Assembly: GCA_902764415.1 (NCBI GenBank)
Contig: CACWVU010000023.1
Location: forward strand, 1-40,389
Length of the DNA: 40,389 bases
Source of the DNA: an uncultured bacterium
GTDB taxonomy: Bacteria; Verrucomicrobiota; Kiritimatiellia; RFP12; UBA1067
Reading direction: 5' to 3'
Numbering within the stretch: position 1 is the stretch's first letter; each line of letters starts with the position of its first letter. The notes beneath the pieces were generated by a model, which did no database searches, had not been told where the DNA came from, and worked only from the letters and a program-made list of their open reading frames with translations. Positions 15,271-23,271 of this stretch are shown in pieces. Position numbers and translations under genes: made by a program.

Positions 15271-17508
15271 TCACTTCAGCAGCAGCTCGCACGGCTCCGC
15301 ATCCGAGTCGTAGGTCTTCATCTGGTCGAACTCGCTCTGGTAGGCGCGCACTGCGAACGGCACCTTCATTCCCGCCTGCGGCGATACGCCGAGCGCTTTC
15401 CAGGGAACCGACAGCTCCACCCGCACAAGATTGGGATTCGGATGGCCGCTTTTGCCCTTGCCGAGCGCGACCACCTTCACGGCGGCGCCGAGCGAGGCGG
15501 GCAGCGTCTCCGTCGTGCCGTCGTGGAACGCGCGGATCTTCCGCCCCTCGCCCAGGTCGAGCTCGATGCCGTCGTCCACGCCCCAGCGGGATCCAAAGGA
15601 CATCTTGCCGTTCGCGAAGTTGGCCGCGAGGAAAGAGGCATAGAGGTTGTCGTCGTCCCAGGCGAAGCGCGCGAGCGCGGACGAGAACCCGGTCTGGTGT
15701 CCGTCGCCGCGGCGGTCGATGTGGAAGAAGTCCCCTTCCCACTCGCCGTTCTCGAACTTGCCGTCCACCGCCGGCGCCTTCGGCGCGCGGGCAACCGCCA
15801 CCGGACCGCGCCGCGGCTGCGGCACCCGCGGCGGATTCCATTCAAACGTCGCGTCACGCCCGTTCGAGACCACGTTGCCGCGCCAATCGGAAACGCCGTC
15901 GAGCCAGACGGTGTCGAGCTTGCCGCCGCAGAAGATGCGGTTGCCGGAGAACGTGCAGCCGACGCTGCGCTCGAACGAGACCACCATGTCGCCGCCTTCG
16001 TTGACGAGGGTGTTGTTCCTCACCGCGATTCCAGCCGACATGTGGTTGTGGATCGGCACCGGCATCCCCTCGGCGTAGTTGTCCTCCACCACCGTGTCGC
16101 GCGAGTTCTCGTCGGCGTAGTAGGCGTGGACTCCGAAGCCGCGGCCGCAGGCGACGACGTCCTTGACCACATTGCCGCGCATCGCGCCGTCCACGAACAG
16201 CCCGTAGACCGCCGCGCCGTCGTGCAGCACCTGCATCACGTGGTGGATGAAGTTGGTCTCGACGCGGTTGCGCTCGCCGAAGACGATGAGTCCACTGTAG
16301 GGGACGTTCTTGACTTCGTTCTCGGCGATGACGACATCCGACCCGCTCGCGAACACGCCGCACGAGGCGCGGTGGACGAGCCCGGCGTCGCCCACGAGCG
16401 TCCGTCTGACGACGACCCTCCCGCCGGAGATGAACGCCGCGCACGCGCCGCAGGAGCCGATCGAGCAGCCGTCGATCAGGACGTCGCGGCTGCCGCCGAT
16501 GTTGAGCCCCACGCCGGCGGTGTTCCTTATCCCCACGCCGCGGAGCTCGAGGCGGTCCACCTTGCGGATGACCACCGCCGCCGGCGCGGAAATGCCGCCG
16601 AAGCCGGCGCCGGCGCCGTACGGCGGCGTCGCGCCGGAAAACACGATCCCCTCGATCCTCACGTCGCATCCGCCGTTCACCACCAGGACATGGCGCAGCA
16701 CCGGACGGATGAAGTCGAGCTTTTCCACCTCCTCGCCCGGCAGCGGCTGGTAGTAGACACGCCCTTCGCGGCGGTCGAGGAACCAGCGGCCAGGCGCCAT
16801 GCCCTCGCGGACGTTGAAGATCTCGTACTCGAACTTGCCCTGCGCGCCCATCGGCCAGTCGGGCTTCTCCTTCACCTTGACCACCTTCGCCGCGCGGTCG
16901 ATGCTCTCGACGGTGCAGAGCGAGTCGGACCACATGTGCAGGAGGTGGATGTCGGCGCTCGCAAGATCCATCGAGTCGGGGATGTCCTTCGCGTCGTAGG
17001 GCATGACGCGGTTTTCGTCGTCGGTCGGCGGACGCGACCAGTGTCCCGCCAGGTTTGGGAGGAGGAACGCGCCGAAGCGCGCCGAATGCTCGAAGCGGTT
17101 GGTGCCGCCGGGGACGACCGCCGTCTCCACCCAGCGCCCGTTCTTCACCAGCGCGCGGAAGAAGAGCGGCTTGAGGTCCGCGCCCTTCGCGTCGGCCGCC
17201 CAGAACGGCGTTCCCTCGACCCGTCTCCAGCCGGTCACCTTCGTGCCGCCGCAGAGCTCGACCGCGCCGGGACGCTCGGCGCGGAGGACGAGCCCCGTCA
17301 CCGCGGCGACTTCGAGCGGCCGCTCCAGAAGGTAGCGCCCCGCCTTGACCACGATCTCGTGCGGCGCGGCCGGATCCTTCGCGGCGGCCGCGAGCGCCTG
17401 CTCAAGCTCGTCCGCCGTGCCTACGGCCACCGACCCGGCCGAGGCCGCCGCAGCCGCCGCCAGCACAGCGCCAGCGAGCACCGATTTCATGCTTATGACA
17501 TTTTTCAT
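15271..17508 (-). CDS. Secreted right-handed beta-helix protein with C-terminal CBM9-like domain
   Basis: A 745-aa exported protein. It has a signal peptide (MKNVISMKSVLAGAVLAAAA), then a region like pectate-lyase/alginate-lyase N-domains (LEQALAAAAKDP, IVVKAGRYLL, GGTKVTGWR), and a long parallel beta-helix of short repeating turns around residues 270-560 (VNGGCDVRIEGIVFSG, LELRGVGIRNTAGVGLNIGG, NRVETNFIHHV, IAVRNNTLVNEGGD). The final 170 residues (APAVDGKFENGEWEGDFF, FAWDDDNLYASF, DGIELDLGEGRK) look like a family-9-type carbohydrate-binding/DOMON-like domain. Likely role: binding or lysis of a polysaccharide outside the cytoplasm; catalytic residues cannot be assigned. The ATG lies 8 nt after a TGGTATAAT box. 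DedA follows downstream. Confidence 0.85.
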   Translation of the reverse strand: MKNVISMKSVLAGAVLAAAAAASAGSVAVGTADELEQALAAAAKDPAAPHEIVVKAGRYLLERPLEVAAVTGLVLRAERPGAVELCGGTKVTGWRRVEGTPFWAADAKGADLKPLFFRALVKNGRWVETAVVPGGTNRFEHSARFGAFLLPNLAGHWSRPPTDDENRVMPYDAKDIPDSMDLASADIHLLHMWSDSLCTVESIDRAAKVVKVKEKPDWPMGAQGKFEYEIFNVREGMAPGRWFLDRREGRVYYQPLPGEEVEKLDFIRPVLRHVLVVNGGCDVRIEGIVFSGATPPYGAGAGFGGISAPAAVVIRKVDRLELRGVGIRNTAGVGLNIGGSRDVLIDGCSIGSCGACAAFISGGRVVVRRTLVGDAGLVHRASCGVFASGSDVVIAENEVKNVPYSGLIVFGERNRVETNFIHHVMQVLHDGAAVYGLFVDGAMRGNVVKDVVACGRGFGVHAYYADENSRDTVVEDNYAEGMPVPIHNHMSAGIAVRNNTLVNEGGDMVVSFERSVGCTFSGNRIFCGGKLDTVWLDGVSDWRGNVVSNGRDATFEWNPPRVPQPRRGPVAVARAPKAPAVDGKFENGEWEGDFFHIDRRGDGHQTGFSSALARFAWDDDNLYASFLAANFANGKMSFGSRWGVDDGIELDLGEGRKIRAFHDGTTETLPASLGAAVKVVALGKGKSGHPNPNLVRVELSVPWKALGVSPQAGMKVPFAVRAYQSEFDQMKTYDSDAEPCELLLK

Positions 17509-17516
17509 TGGTGTGA

Positions 17517-17525
17517 ATTATACCA
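17517..17525 (-). promoter_or_regulatory. Extended -10 box (TGGTATAAT) of the beta-helix gene
   Basis: Plus-strand ATTATACCA; 8 nt from TATAAT to the ATG at 17508, predicted leaderless. It faces the divergent CPBP promoter; the two -10 boxes are about 62 bp apart. Confidence 0.7.
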
Positions 17526-17587
17526 TATCCAGCCGCCGGCGTGCGACTGTCCCTCCCGCTGGACCGCCGCGCTCCTGCGCTGATTTT

Positions 17588-17596
17588 TGGTATAAT
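17588..17596 (+). promoter_or_regulatory. Extended -10 box (TGGTATAAT) of the CPBP-mtaB operon
   Basis: TGGTATAAT on the plus strand, 9 nt before ATG 17606. It is the only plus-strand example and shows that the box is directional and works with plus-strand genes. No -35 consensus is visible. Confidence 0.75.
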
Positions 17597-17605
17597 ACCC
17601 GCCAC

Positions 17606-18088
17606 ATGAACGAAAAACTCAAGCAGACACTGAAAGCATGGCCGGCGATCGCGGCGGCGACAATCGGCCTGTGCTTTCTCACCAAGCTCGTCGCCGGCTG
17701 GTTCGGAATCGACCTCCCCGACCAGCAGAACGTGGGCGTTGCCCGCCAGCTGCTGCTGCATGCGTTCGACTCCGGCAGGCACTTCTTCTCCGCCGCGTTC
17801 TTCCTTGCACAGGTAGTCTTGCTGCTGCCTGCGATAGAGGAGCTGATCTTCCGCCTGCCGACGCGCTGGCTGAGGCATCCAGCCTGGTGGGTTGTCATCT
17901 CGGCGCTATTCTCCGCCGTGCACTACATCGCGCAGCCCTGGCCCGACGCCGCCTTCATCGCGCTGTTCTTCTTCGGGCTTGCCCAGTGCTGGCTGTACCG
18001 CAGGACCGCGCGCATCTGGTGCCCGATGCTCAACCACGCCCTCTTCAACCTGACGAATGTGGTGCTCCTGCTGATAATCGGCGCATGA
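17606..18088 (+). CDS. CPBP-family intramembrane metalloprotease (CAAX-protease-like)
   Basis: A 160-aa membrane protein with about four hydrophobic segments. The CPBP/Abi signature is intact: EELIFR (EExxxR) near residue 77, SAVHY (conserved His) near 105, and NHALFN (HxxxN) near 148. These proteases act within the membrane; bacterial roles include bacteriocin immunity and protein processing. It is short for the family, with only the catalytic core. Start: ATG at 17606 fits the TGGTATAAT box 9 nt upstream, giving a near-leaderless mRNA; longer in-frame readings would cross the promoter. The stop overlaps the ATG of the mtaB-like gene (ATGA). Confidence 0.9.
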   Translation: MNEKLKQTLKAWPAIAAATIGLCFLTKLVAGWFGIDLPDQQNVGVARQLLLHAFDSGRHFFSAAFFLAQVVLLLPAIEELIFRLPTRWLRHPAWWVVISALFSAVHYIAQPWPDAAFIALFFFGLAQCWLYRRTARIWCPMLNHALFNLTNVVLLLIIGA

Positions 18089-19254
18089 AAGTCAGGTTCG
18101 AGACCTTCGGCTGCCGGCTCAATCGGGCCGAGGCGCTGCAGCGCGAGGCCGACTTCCTCGCAGCCGGCTGGGAGCGAGTCGACGACTTCATGGACGCCGA
18201 CCTCGTGGTCGTGCGCGGCTGCAGCGTCACCTCAAAGGCGCAGGCGGAGTGCGAACGCCTCGTCGCGCGCATCCGCCGCAAGCGTCCCGACGCCAAGGTC
18301 CTGGTCGAGGGCTGCCTGCGCGACAAGGGCGGCGGCGACCCGCTGCCTCCTTCGGACGGCTCCGCGCTGCCGAAGCGCACCGCACGCGCCTTCCTCAAGG
18401 CCCAGGACGGCTGCTCGTGCCACTGCTCGTTCTGCATCGTGCCGCAGTTCCGCGGCGAACCGCAGTCGACACCGTTCGACGATCTCCTCCGCCGCGCCGA
18501 ACGGCTGCGGGACGAAGGCGGCTACGGCGAAATCGTACTCACCGGCTGCAACCTTTCGCTCTACGAGAGCAGCGGCAAGCGGCTCCCGGACCTCGTCTCG
18601 GCGCTCGCCTCGCTCGGCGGCTTTCGCCTGCGGCTCGGGTCGATCGAGCCGGGCGCGGTGGCGAAGGAGACGGTCTCGGCAATAGCGGAAAGCCAGAATG
18701 TCTGCCGCTCGCTCCATCTCTCGGTGCAGTCAGCGTCGAGCACGGTCCTGCACGCCATGCGCCGAACCTACGGGGCGCAGGAGCTCGAGGCCCTGCTCGC
18801 GCACATCGGTGCGCTGCTGCCGGACTGCGGACTGGGCTGCGACATCATGACCGGCTTCCCCGGCGAAACGGAGATGGACTTCCGCCTGAGCGCCGCGTTC
18901 GTAACGCGGCACCGGTTCTCGAACGTCCACGCCTTTCCCTTCTCCCGCCGTCCCGGCACCGTCGCCGCCTCGCTTCCGAGGCAGTGCGACCACGAAACGA
19001 GGTCCAAGCGCGCGCACGAGATCGCCGATATCGCCCGCCGCAACCGCGCCGATTTCGCCGCCGCACTGCGCAACCGCGAGGTCGAGATCGTGGTGGAGGA
19101 CGAGGAGGACGTCTCCGGCTGGACGAGCGAATACCTCTGGTGCAAAGTGCCCCATGCAAAACGCGGCGACTTCCCGCGCAAGTCAATCCGCCGCGTCCGC
19201 GTCATCGCTGCCGAGTCCGGCAAGCTCACCGCCGCGCCTATCTCAGCGCTGTAG
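18085..19254 (+). CDS. MtaB-like tRNA methylthiotransferase (radical SAM)
   Basis: A 389-aa enzyme of the MiaB/MtaB family. The N-terminal UPF0004 domain starts MKVRFETFGCRLNRAE; its three cluster Cys are in FGCRLN, RGCSVTSKA (relatives usually read NTCTVTxKA) and VEGCLRD. The radical SAM motif CSCHCSFC gives CxxxCxxC near residues 112-119, followed by VPQFRG, LTGCNL, RLGSIEPG, HLSVQSAS, MRRTY, DIMTGFPGET and VHAFPFSRRPGT. MtaB adds a methylthio group to t6A37 of tRNA. The C-terminal TRAM domain appears short or absent, and the family member is slightly shorter than normal. Its 3' end overlaps the convergent NYN gene by 12 nt. Confidence 0.85.
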   Translation: MKVRFETFGCRLNRAEALQREADFLAAGWERVDDFMDADLVVVRGCSVTSKAQAECERLVARIRRKRPDAKVLVEGCLRDKGGGDPLPPSDGSALPKRTARAFLKAQDGCSCHCSFCIVPQFRGEPQSTPFDDLLRRAERLRDEGGYGEIVLTGCNLSLYESSGKRLPDLVSALASLGGFRLRLGSIEPGAVAKETVSAIAESQNVCRSLHLSVQSASSTVLHAMRRTYGAQELEALLAHIGALLPDCGLGCDIMTGFPGETEMDFRLSAAFVTRHRFSNVHAFPFSRRPGTVAASLPRQCDHETRSKRAHEIADIARRNRADFAAALRNREVEIVVEDEEDVSGWTSEYLWCKVPHAKRGDFPRKSIRRVRVIAAESGKLTAAPISAL

Positions 19255-19749
19255 GCGGCGAACTTCGGCGAGGAAGTCGCGGTCGCCAGTGCGCACCTCG
19301 ACGCGGTCCGCCGCGCCGAGCCAGCGCGCCATGCGCAGGAAGTCGCAGACGAAGCGGTCGGCGCGGTGGGGTCCGGTGCCGCCGGTATAGGTTATCCGCA
19401 CTCCGTCCTCGACCGCCGAAGACGCGTGCGGCCCGTCGAAGACGATCCAGACGCGGTCGTTCGGATTCGCCGCGGCCATTGCCTTCGCCTGCCGGACGAG
19501 CTCCTCGCGGCTCATAGCCGTCCGCTGCGAGCCGAGGATCATGTTCCAGCCGTCGAGGACGACGATCCTGCCGCCTTCGCCGAGCGAGTCGAGGTCGCGG
19601 GCGGCGACGAGCGCCAGGTCGAAATGGGTCTTTAGCGACTGCGCCTCGTCCCTCAGCTGCTGGTTCTCGGCGCGGAGCTTCGCGATCTCGGCCTTGAGTT
19701 CGCGGATGTGGACGGCGCGGGCGCCGATGATCGCGTCCTGGGCGCTCAT
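19243..19749 (-). CDS. NYN/PIN-like nuclease domain with N-terminal coiled coil
   Basis: A 168-aa protein. Residues 10-45 form a coiled coil (RELKAEIAKLRAENQQLRDE). Residues 62-168 resemble a NYN/YacP-like PIN-fold ribonuclease: IVVLDGWNMILGS with the first Asp, VWIVFDGPHASS, then GVRITYTGGTGPHRADRFVCDF, and VRTGDRDFLAEVR with the last Asp pair. Fold and acidic residues suggest a metal-dependent RNA nuclease, but this is inferred. It overlaps the prmC stop by 4 nt and converges on the mtaB-like gene with a 12-nt antisense overlap and no room for a terminator. Close homologues are not recognised. Confidence 0.6.
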   Translation of the reverse strand: MSAQDAIIGARAVHIRELKAEIAKLRAENQQLRDEAQSLKTHFDLALVAARDLDSLGEGGRIVVLDGWNMILGSQRTAMSREELVRQAKAMAAANPNDRVWIVFDGPHASSAVEDGVRITYTGGTGPHRADRFVCDFLRMARWLGAADRVEVRTGDRDFLAEVRRLQR

Positions 19750-20633
19750 GTCAGCGTGGCGGACGCGTAGCGGTCGCGTCCCGAGAGATCCTTGGAAATG
19801 CGGATATCGCCGAAGCCGTAGCTTTCCATCATCCGGCGGACCGCCTCGCCCTGGGTGTCGCCGATCTCGAAGAACACCGCGCCGCCGACCTTAAGCAGGT
19901 TGAGCGCATCGGCGATGTAGCGGTCGTAGAAGTCTAGCCCGGTGGCGCCGCCGTCAAGCGCGAGGCGCGGCTCGAAGTCGCGCACGCGCGGGTCGAGCGT
20001 GTCCACGACAGCGCTCTCGATGTAGGGCGGATTGGAGACGATCGCATCCACGCACTGCGGCTCGTCGAAGTCGTCGAGTCCGTCCATCACCGCGAAGCCG
20101 ACGCGGTCCGCCAGCAAGCAGCGCTCGGCGTTCTCCCTGGCGAGCGCCACCGCATCCTCGCTCACGTCGGTGCCGAGGAACGTCGCCTCGCCGACGTACT
20201 CCTTCGCGAGGCTGAGGACGATGGCGCCGGTGCCGGTGCCGACGTCGACGACGAGCGGCGCGCCGGGGCGGCCGGAGCCGCGGAGCCATTCGAGGACGAG
20301 CGAGACCAGACCCTCGGTCTCGGGGCGCGGAATCAGCGCGCGGCGGTCGCACTTGAGCGTAAGGGTGCGGAAGTCCCACTCGCCGAGCACGTACTGCAGC
20401 GGCTCGCCCTTGGCGAGGCGCGCCATGCCGCGGCGCATCGCCGCGAGATGACGCTCTTCGGCGGCGCGGTCGAACGCGCTCGCGAGGAGCCCGCGCCCGA
20501 CGCCAAGGAGCCGCGCCGCAAGCAGCTCCGCGGCGACGGCGGGATCGGGCACGCCCTTCGACGCGAGGAAGGCGGCGGACTTGCCGACCACCTCGCGCCA
20601 CGTGAGCTGCCGCGACTCGCCTGTCGTTTCCAT
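19746..20633 (-). CDS. prmC: Peptide chain release factor N5-glutamine methyltransferase PrmC
   Basis: A 295-aa SAM-dependent enzyme that methylates the Gln of the GGQ motif in release factors RF1/RF2. The N-terminal helical domain (ELLAARLLGVGRGLL) is followed by the PrmC spacer (GEPLQYVLGEWDFRTLTL near residues 75-92, RALIPRPETEGLV near 97-109). The Rossmann domain follows with VVDVGTGTGAIVLSLA and the catalytic NPPY (IVSNPPYIES). The order and spacing are canonical. It lies 18 nt after DUF3127 and overlaps the NYN gene. Starts at the ATG 20633 (METTGES). Confidence 0.96.
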   Translation of the reverse strand: METTGESRQLTWREVVGKSAAFLASKGVPDPAVAAELLAARLLGVGRGLLASAFDRAAEERHLAAMRRGMARLAKGEPLQYVLGEWDFRTLTLKCDRRALIPRPETEGLVSLVLEWLRGSGRPGAPLVVDVGTGTGAIVLSLAKEYVGEATFLGTDVSEDAVALARENAERCLLADRVGFAVMDGLDDFDEPQCVDAIVSNPPYIESAVVDTLDPRVRDFEPRLALDGGATGLDFYDRYIADALNLLKVGGAVFFEIGDTQGEAVRRMMESYGFGDIRISKDLSGRDRYASATLT

Positions 20634-20651
20634 CCCGCGGCCGCAGGGCCG

Positions 20652-21035
20652 TCAGAACGGCATGTCGTCGATGTCGCCCGCGTCGGCCGGGACGTCCGGC
20701 TCGGCCGGAGCCGGCACCGGCTCGGTGGACGAGCCGTCGGCCTCGAGGACCTCGATCTTGAGCGCGGTCAGGTCGATGAAGTACTGCACTCCGCGCTGGC
20801 CTTCCCAGCGGCGGCCGTCGATAACGAAGCGCACCTTCACGCGCTGGCCCTTCTGCACGCTGTCCAGCAGCGAGCAGTTGTCCTTCTTGAAGCTGAACTT
20901 GACCGGGTTGGGGTACTTGCTCGGGCTGTCCACGTCGTTGCCGACGATGAACTCACGCTTGGTGAAGCCGCTTGAGAAGGTCTGCACGGGAAAGATCTCC
21001 TCGACCACTCCGGTGTATTCGAAAACCTGCGACAT
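20652..21035 (-). CDS. DUF3127 OB-fold protein with SSB-like acidic tip
   Basis: A 127-aa protein of the DUF3127 family. The N-terminal 90 residues form a compact beta-rich domain: FEYTGVVEEIFPVQTFSSGF, then KREFIVG, FSFKKDNCSLLDSVQKGQRV and FVIDGRRWEG. The C-terminal third is Pro/Ala/Asp-rich and disordered, ending GDIDDMPF. This matches the acidic DDxPF tip by which single-stranded DNA-binding proteins recruit partners, so the protein may bind ssDNA/RNA; family function is not established. Good ribosome binding sites (AAGGAG and AGAGG) precede the ATG at 21035. It sits 51 nt after etfA and 18 nt before prmC. Confidence 0.8.
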   Translation of the reverse strand: MSQVFEYTGVVEEIFPVQTFSSGFTKREFIVGNDVDSPSKYPNPVKFSFKKDNCSLLDSVQKGQRVKVRFVIDGRRWEGQRGVQYFIDLTALKIEVLEADGSSTEPVPAPAEPDVPADAGDIDDMPF

Positions 21036-21086
21036 TTTCCTCTGACTCCTTGGTTGTAGTTTGTTGTTTAATATCGGTGGCCAAGC

Positions 21087-22109
21087 TCAGCCCTTCTGGC
21101 GGATGGCCTTGATGAGCTTGGGGATGACGACGTTGAGGTCGCCGACGATGCCGTAGTGCGCGACCTTGAAGATCGGCGCGTCCTTGTCGGTGTTGATCGC
21201 GATGATCTTCGCGGAGTCCTTCATGCCGGCAAGGTGCTGCACCGCGCCGGAGACGCCGCAGCTGATCATGAGCGCGGGGCGGACGGTGACGCCGGTCTGG
21301 CCGATCTGCCGCTCGTGCTCGCAGTAGCCGAGGTCGACCGCCGCGCGCGACCCGCCGACCGCGCCGCCGAGGACGCCGGCAAGGTCGTGGAGGAGCCTGA
21401 AGTTCTCCTTCGAGCCGACGCCCGCGCCGCCGCAGACGATGATGCGCGAGCCCTTGAGGTTGACCGTCGACGCCTTGCGGACGATCTCGACGACCTCGAC
21501 CGGGATCTCGACGCCGTCAAGGCGAGCCGGGTGCTTCACGAGCTCGCCCTTGCGCCCCTCCTCGCGCGGATTGGGCTTCATCACGCCTTCACGGACGGTC
21601 GCCATCTGCGGCCAGTTGCGGGCGTTGACGATCGTCGCGATGATGTTGCCGCCGAATGCGGGGCGGATCTGGTGGAGGACGTTGGTGAAGGACTCCTTCG
21701 TCTTCTTGTCCTCGTAGTCGCCGATCTGGAGGTCGGTGCAGTCGGCGGTGAGCCCGCACCGGAGCGCGGAGGCGACGGACGGCGCGAGGTCGCGGCCCAT
21801 GTGCGTCGCGCCGAAGATCGCGATCTGGGGGTTGACCTCCTTGACGAGCTCGACCATCGCGTGGCGGTACGCCTTGTTGCGGTAGACCTTGAGCGCCGGG
21901 TCGTCGACCAGATGCACAATGTCGGCGCCGGCCTCGAAGAGCGGCTGCGCGAGCGATTCAACGCCAGAGCCCATCAGAACCGCGCCGACCTTGACGCCCA
22001 GCTTGCCCGCGAGCTCGCGCGCCTTGCCGAGCAGCTCGAACGGAACCTCGGAGAGATTCCCTTCCTCCTGCTCCGCGAATACCCAGACTTCACCTTGTGT
22101 ATTCTTCAT
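21087..22109 (-). CDS. etfA: Electron transfer flavoprotein alpha subunit
   Basis: A 340-aa FAD-binding subunit of the heterodimeric ETF, which shuttles electrons from acyl-CoA or other dehydrogenases to the quinone pool or to bifurcating enzymes. N-terminal part: MKNTQGEVWVFAEQEEG. C-terminal FAD domain: SRIIVCGGAGVGSKENF, GGSRAAVDLGY, RQIGQTGVTVRPAL and ISCGVSGAVQHLAGM, then IAINTDKDAPIFKVAHYGIVGDL; all standard. Start: ATG at 22109 is chosen because the protein then begins at the conserved N-terminus; longer in-frame readings shadow etfB. It lies 38 nt after etfB. No partner dehydrogenase or ETF-quinone oxidoreductase is present here. Confidence 0.96.
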   Translation of the reverse strand: MKNTQGEVWVFAEQEEGNLSEVPFELLGKARELAGKLGVKVGAVLMGSGVESLAQPLFEAGADIVHLVDDPALKVYRNKAYRHAMVELVKEVNPQIAIFGATHMGRDLAPSVASALRCGLTADCTDLQIGDYEDKKTKESFTNVLHQIRPAFGGNIIATIVNARNWPQMATVREGVMKPNPREEGRKGELVKHPARLDGVEIPVEVVEIVRKASTVNLKGSRIIVCGGAGVGSKENFRLLHDLAGVLGGAVGGSRAAVDLGYCEHERQIGQTGVTVRPALMISCGVSGAVQHLAGMKDSAKIIAINTDKDAPIFKVAHYGIVGDLNVVIPKLIKAIRQKG

Positions 22110-22147
22110 AAAATTTCCAAATCCTTGCTGTTGTACGCTTGCTGTCC

Positions 22148-22945
22148 TCACCCGATGGTGTGGTCCTTGATCAGTTCCGAGACGAGCGCGCCGATGCCCT
22201 CGTCGGTCGCGGCGACTTCCTTGAACTCGCCGCCAGCGAGGACGACGGACTCGATCTTGTTGACGCTCGTCGGCGAGCCCGCGAAGCCGCAGCGGTCGTC
22301 TTCGCAGCCGATCGCGGCGCAGTCGAGGATGGTCGGCTCGGCGTTCTTGTACTTCATCACGCGGCGCATCTCGTAGGGACGGAGCTCGCCGAACTTCTCG
22401 GTCACGGTGAAGAGCGCGGGCAGCTTGGCGCGGCAGGTCTCGACGCCGGTGCCGATGTCGCGGACGGCCGTCGCGGTGTCGCCGTCGAGGTCGAGCTTCT
22501 CGAGGTAGGTGACGACTGCGCAGTCGAGCTTCTCGCCGATCTGGGGGCCGGTCTGGGCGGTGTCGCCGTCGATCGCCTGGCGCCCGCAGAAGACGAGGTC
22601 GGGCTTGAACTTCTTCACCGCCTGCGAGAGGATGTAGCTCGTCGCGAGGGTGTCGGAGCCGGCGGCCTTGCGGTCGGTGACCAGCACCGCCTCGTCGGCG
22701 CCGCACGCGAGCGCCTCGCGGAGGACGGCCGTCGCCGCGGGGAGCCCCATCGCGATCGCGATTACCTTGCCGCCGTAGCGCTCCTTGACGGAGAGCGCCG
22801 CCTCGAGGGCATTCTTGTCCTCGGGATTGAAGATCGCGGGCAGCGCCGCGCGGTTGATGGTGCCGTCGGCCTTCATGGCCTGGCCGGTCACCTTCTTGGT
22901 GTCAGGAACCTGCTTGACGCAGACTACGCACGTGTATCCATTCAT
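22148..22945 (-). CDS. etfB: Electron transfer flavoprotein beta subunit
   Basis: A 265-aa AMP-binding subunit of ETF. Signature stretches: VVCVKQVPDTKKVTG at the N-terminus, INRAALPAIFNPEDKNALEAAL, VIAIAMGLPAA, ACGADEAVLVTDR, DLVFCGRQAIDGDTAQTGPQ near residues 115-134, and LPALFTVTEK. Start: ATG at 22945 lies 9 nt after the TATAAT of a TGGTATAAT box, so the leader would be 2-3 nt; upstream in-frame codons belong to a different gene's shadow. First gene of the etfBA-DUF3127-prmC-NYN set. Confidence 0.97.
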   Translation of the reverse strand: MNGYTCVVCVKQVPDTKKVTGQAMKADGTINRAALPAIFNPEDKNALEAALSVKERYGGKVIAIAMGLPAATAVLREALACGADEAVLVTDRKAAGSDTLATSYILSQAVKKFKPDLVFCGRQAIDGDTAQTGPQIGEKLDCAVVTYLEKLDLDGDTATAVRDIGTGVETCRAKLPALFTVTEKFGELRPYEMRRVMKYKNAEPTILDCAAIGCEDDRCGFAGSPTSVNKIESVVLAGGEFKEVAATDEGIGALVSELIKDHTIG

Positions 22946-22954
22946 GGTTTGAGT

Positions 22955-22963
22955 ATTATACCA
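22955..22963 (-). promoter_or_regulatory. Extended -10 box (TGGTATAAT) of etfB, leaderless
   Basis: Plus-strand ATTATACCA; 9 nt separate TATAAT from the etfB ATG. It sits in the 47-nt gap downstream of the PQ-loop gene. Confidence 0.75.
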
Positions 22964-22992
22964 AATTCGGGGCCGGAATTGTGCCCCAAAGG

Positions 22993-23271
22993 TCAGTTGA
23001 CGGCGGCGGCAGAATTCCGCCGCGAATATACGCAGTAGAGCGCGAGGTCGGTGGAGACGAGGGCGATGTCCACGAGGTACACCGCCACCAGCCACAGCTT
23101 CGTTCCTTCCACCAGATGCGACGCGATGCCGCAGCAGTAGCCGAGGATCACGATGACCATGAACATCGGCGACTTGCCGTCGACGCGCTTGGCCCGGTAC
23201 GTGCGCGCGATGGCAAACGGCCACGAGAACCCGAACGCGAAGAGCATCCCGAACTCAAGCAGCTCAGCCAT
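22993..23271 (-). CDS. Small PQ-loop/SemiSWEET-like membrane protein
   Basis: A 92-aa protein with three hydrophobic segments. It starts MAELLEFGMLFAFGFSWPFAIARTYRAK, with a F-W-P-F-A motif like the PQ-loop position of SemiSWEET-type transporters; KSPMFMVIVILGYCCGIASHL and LVAVYLVDIALVSTDLALY follow. Length and three-helix layout fit this small family, which is common in gut bacteria and of unknown substrate. Start: ATG at 23271, inside the end of the coiled-coil gene (8-nt overlap), because upstream in-frame codons form only a shadow peptide. The last codons (RRNSAAAVN) fall in a GCGGCGGCAGAATTCCGCCGC palindrome-like stretch. Confidence 0.6.
   Translation of the reverse strand: MAELLEFGMLFAFGFSWPFAIARTYRAKRVDGKSPMFMVIVILGYCCGIASHLVEGTKLWLVAVYLVDIALVSTDLALYCVYSRRNSAAAVN

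Noticed and set aside
14572..17583. A plus-strand open frame of 1003 codons opposite the DedA and beta-helix genes
   Set aside because: Same antisense artefact; the minus-strand genes have signal peptide, domains and promoter.
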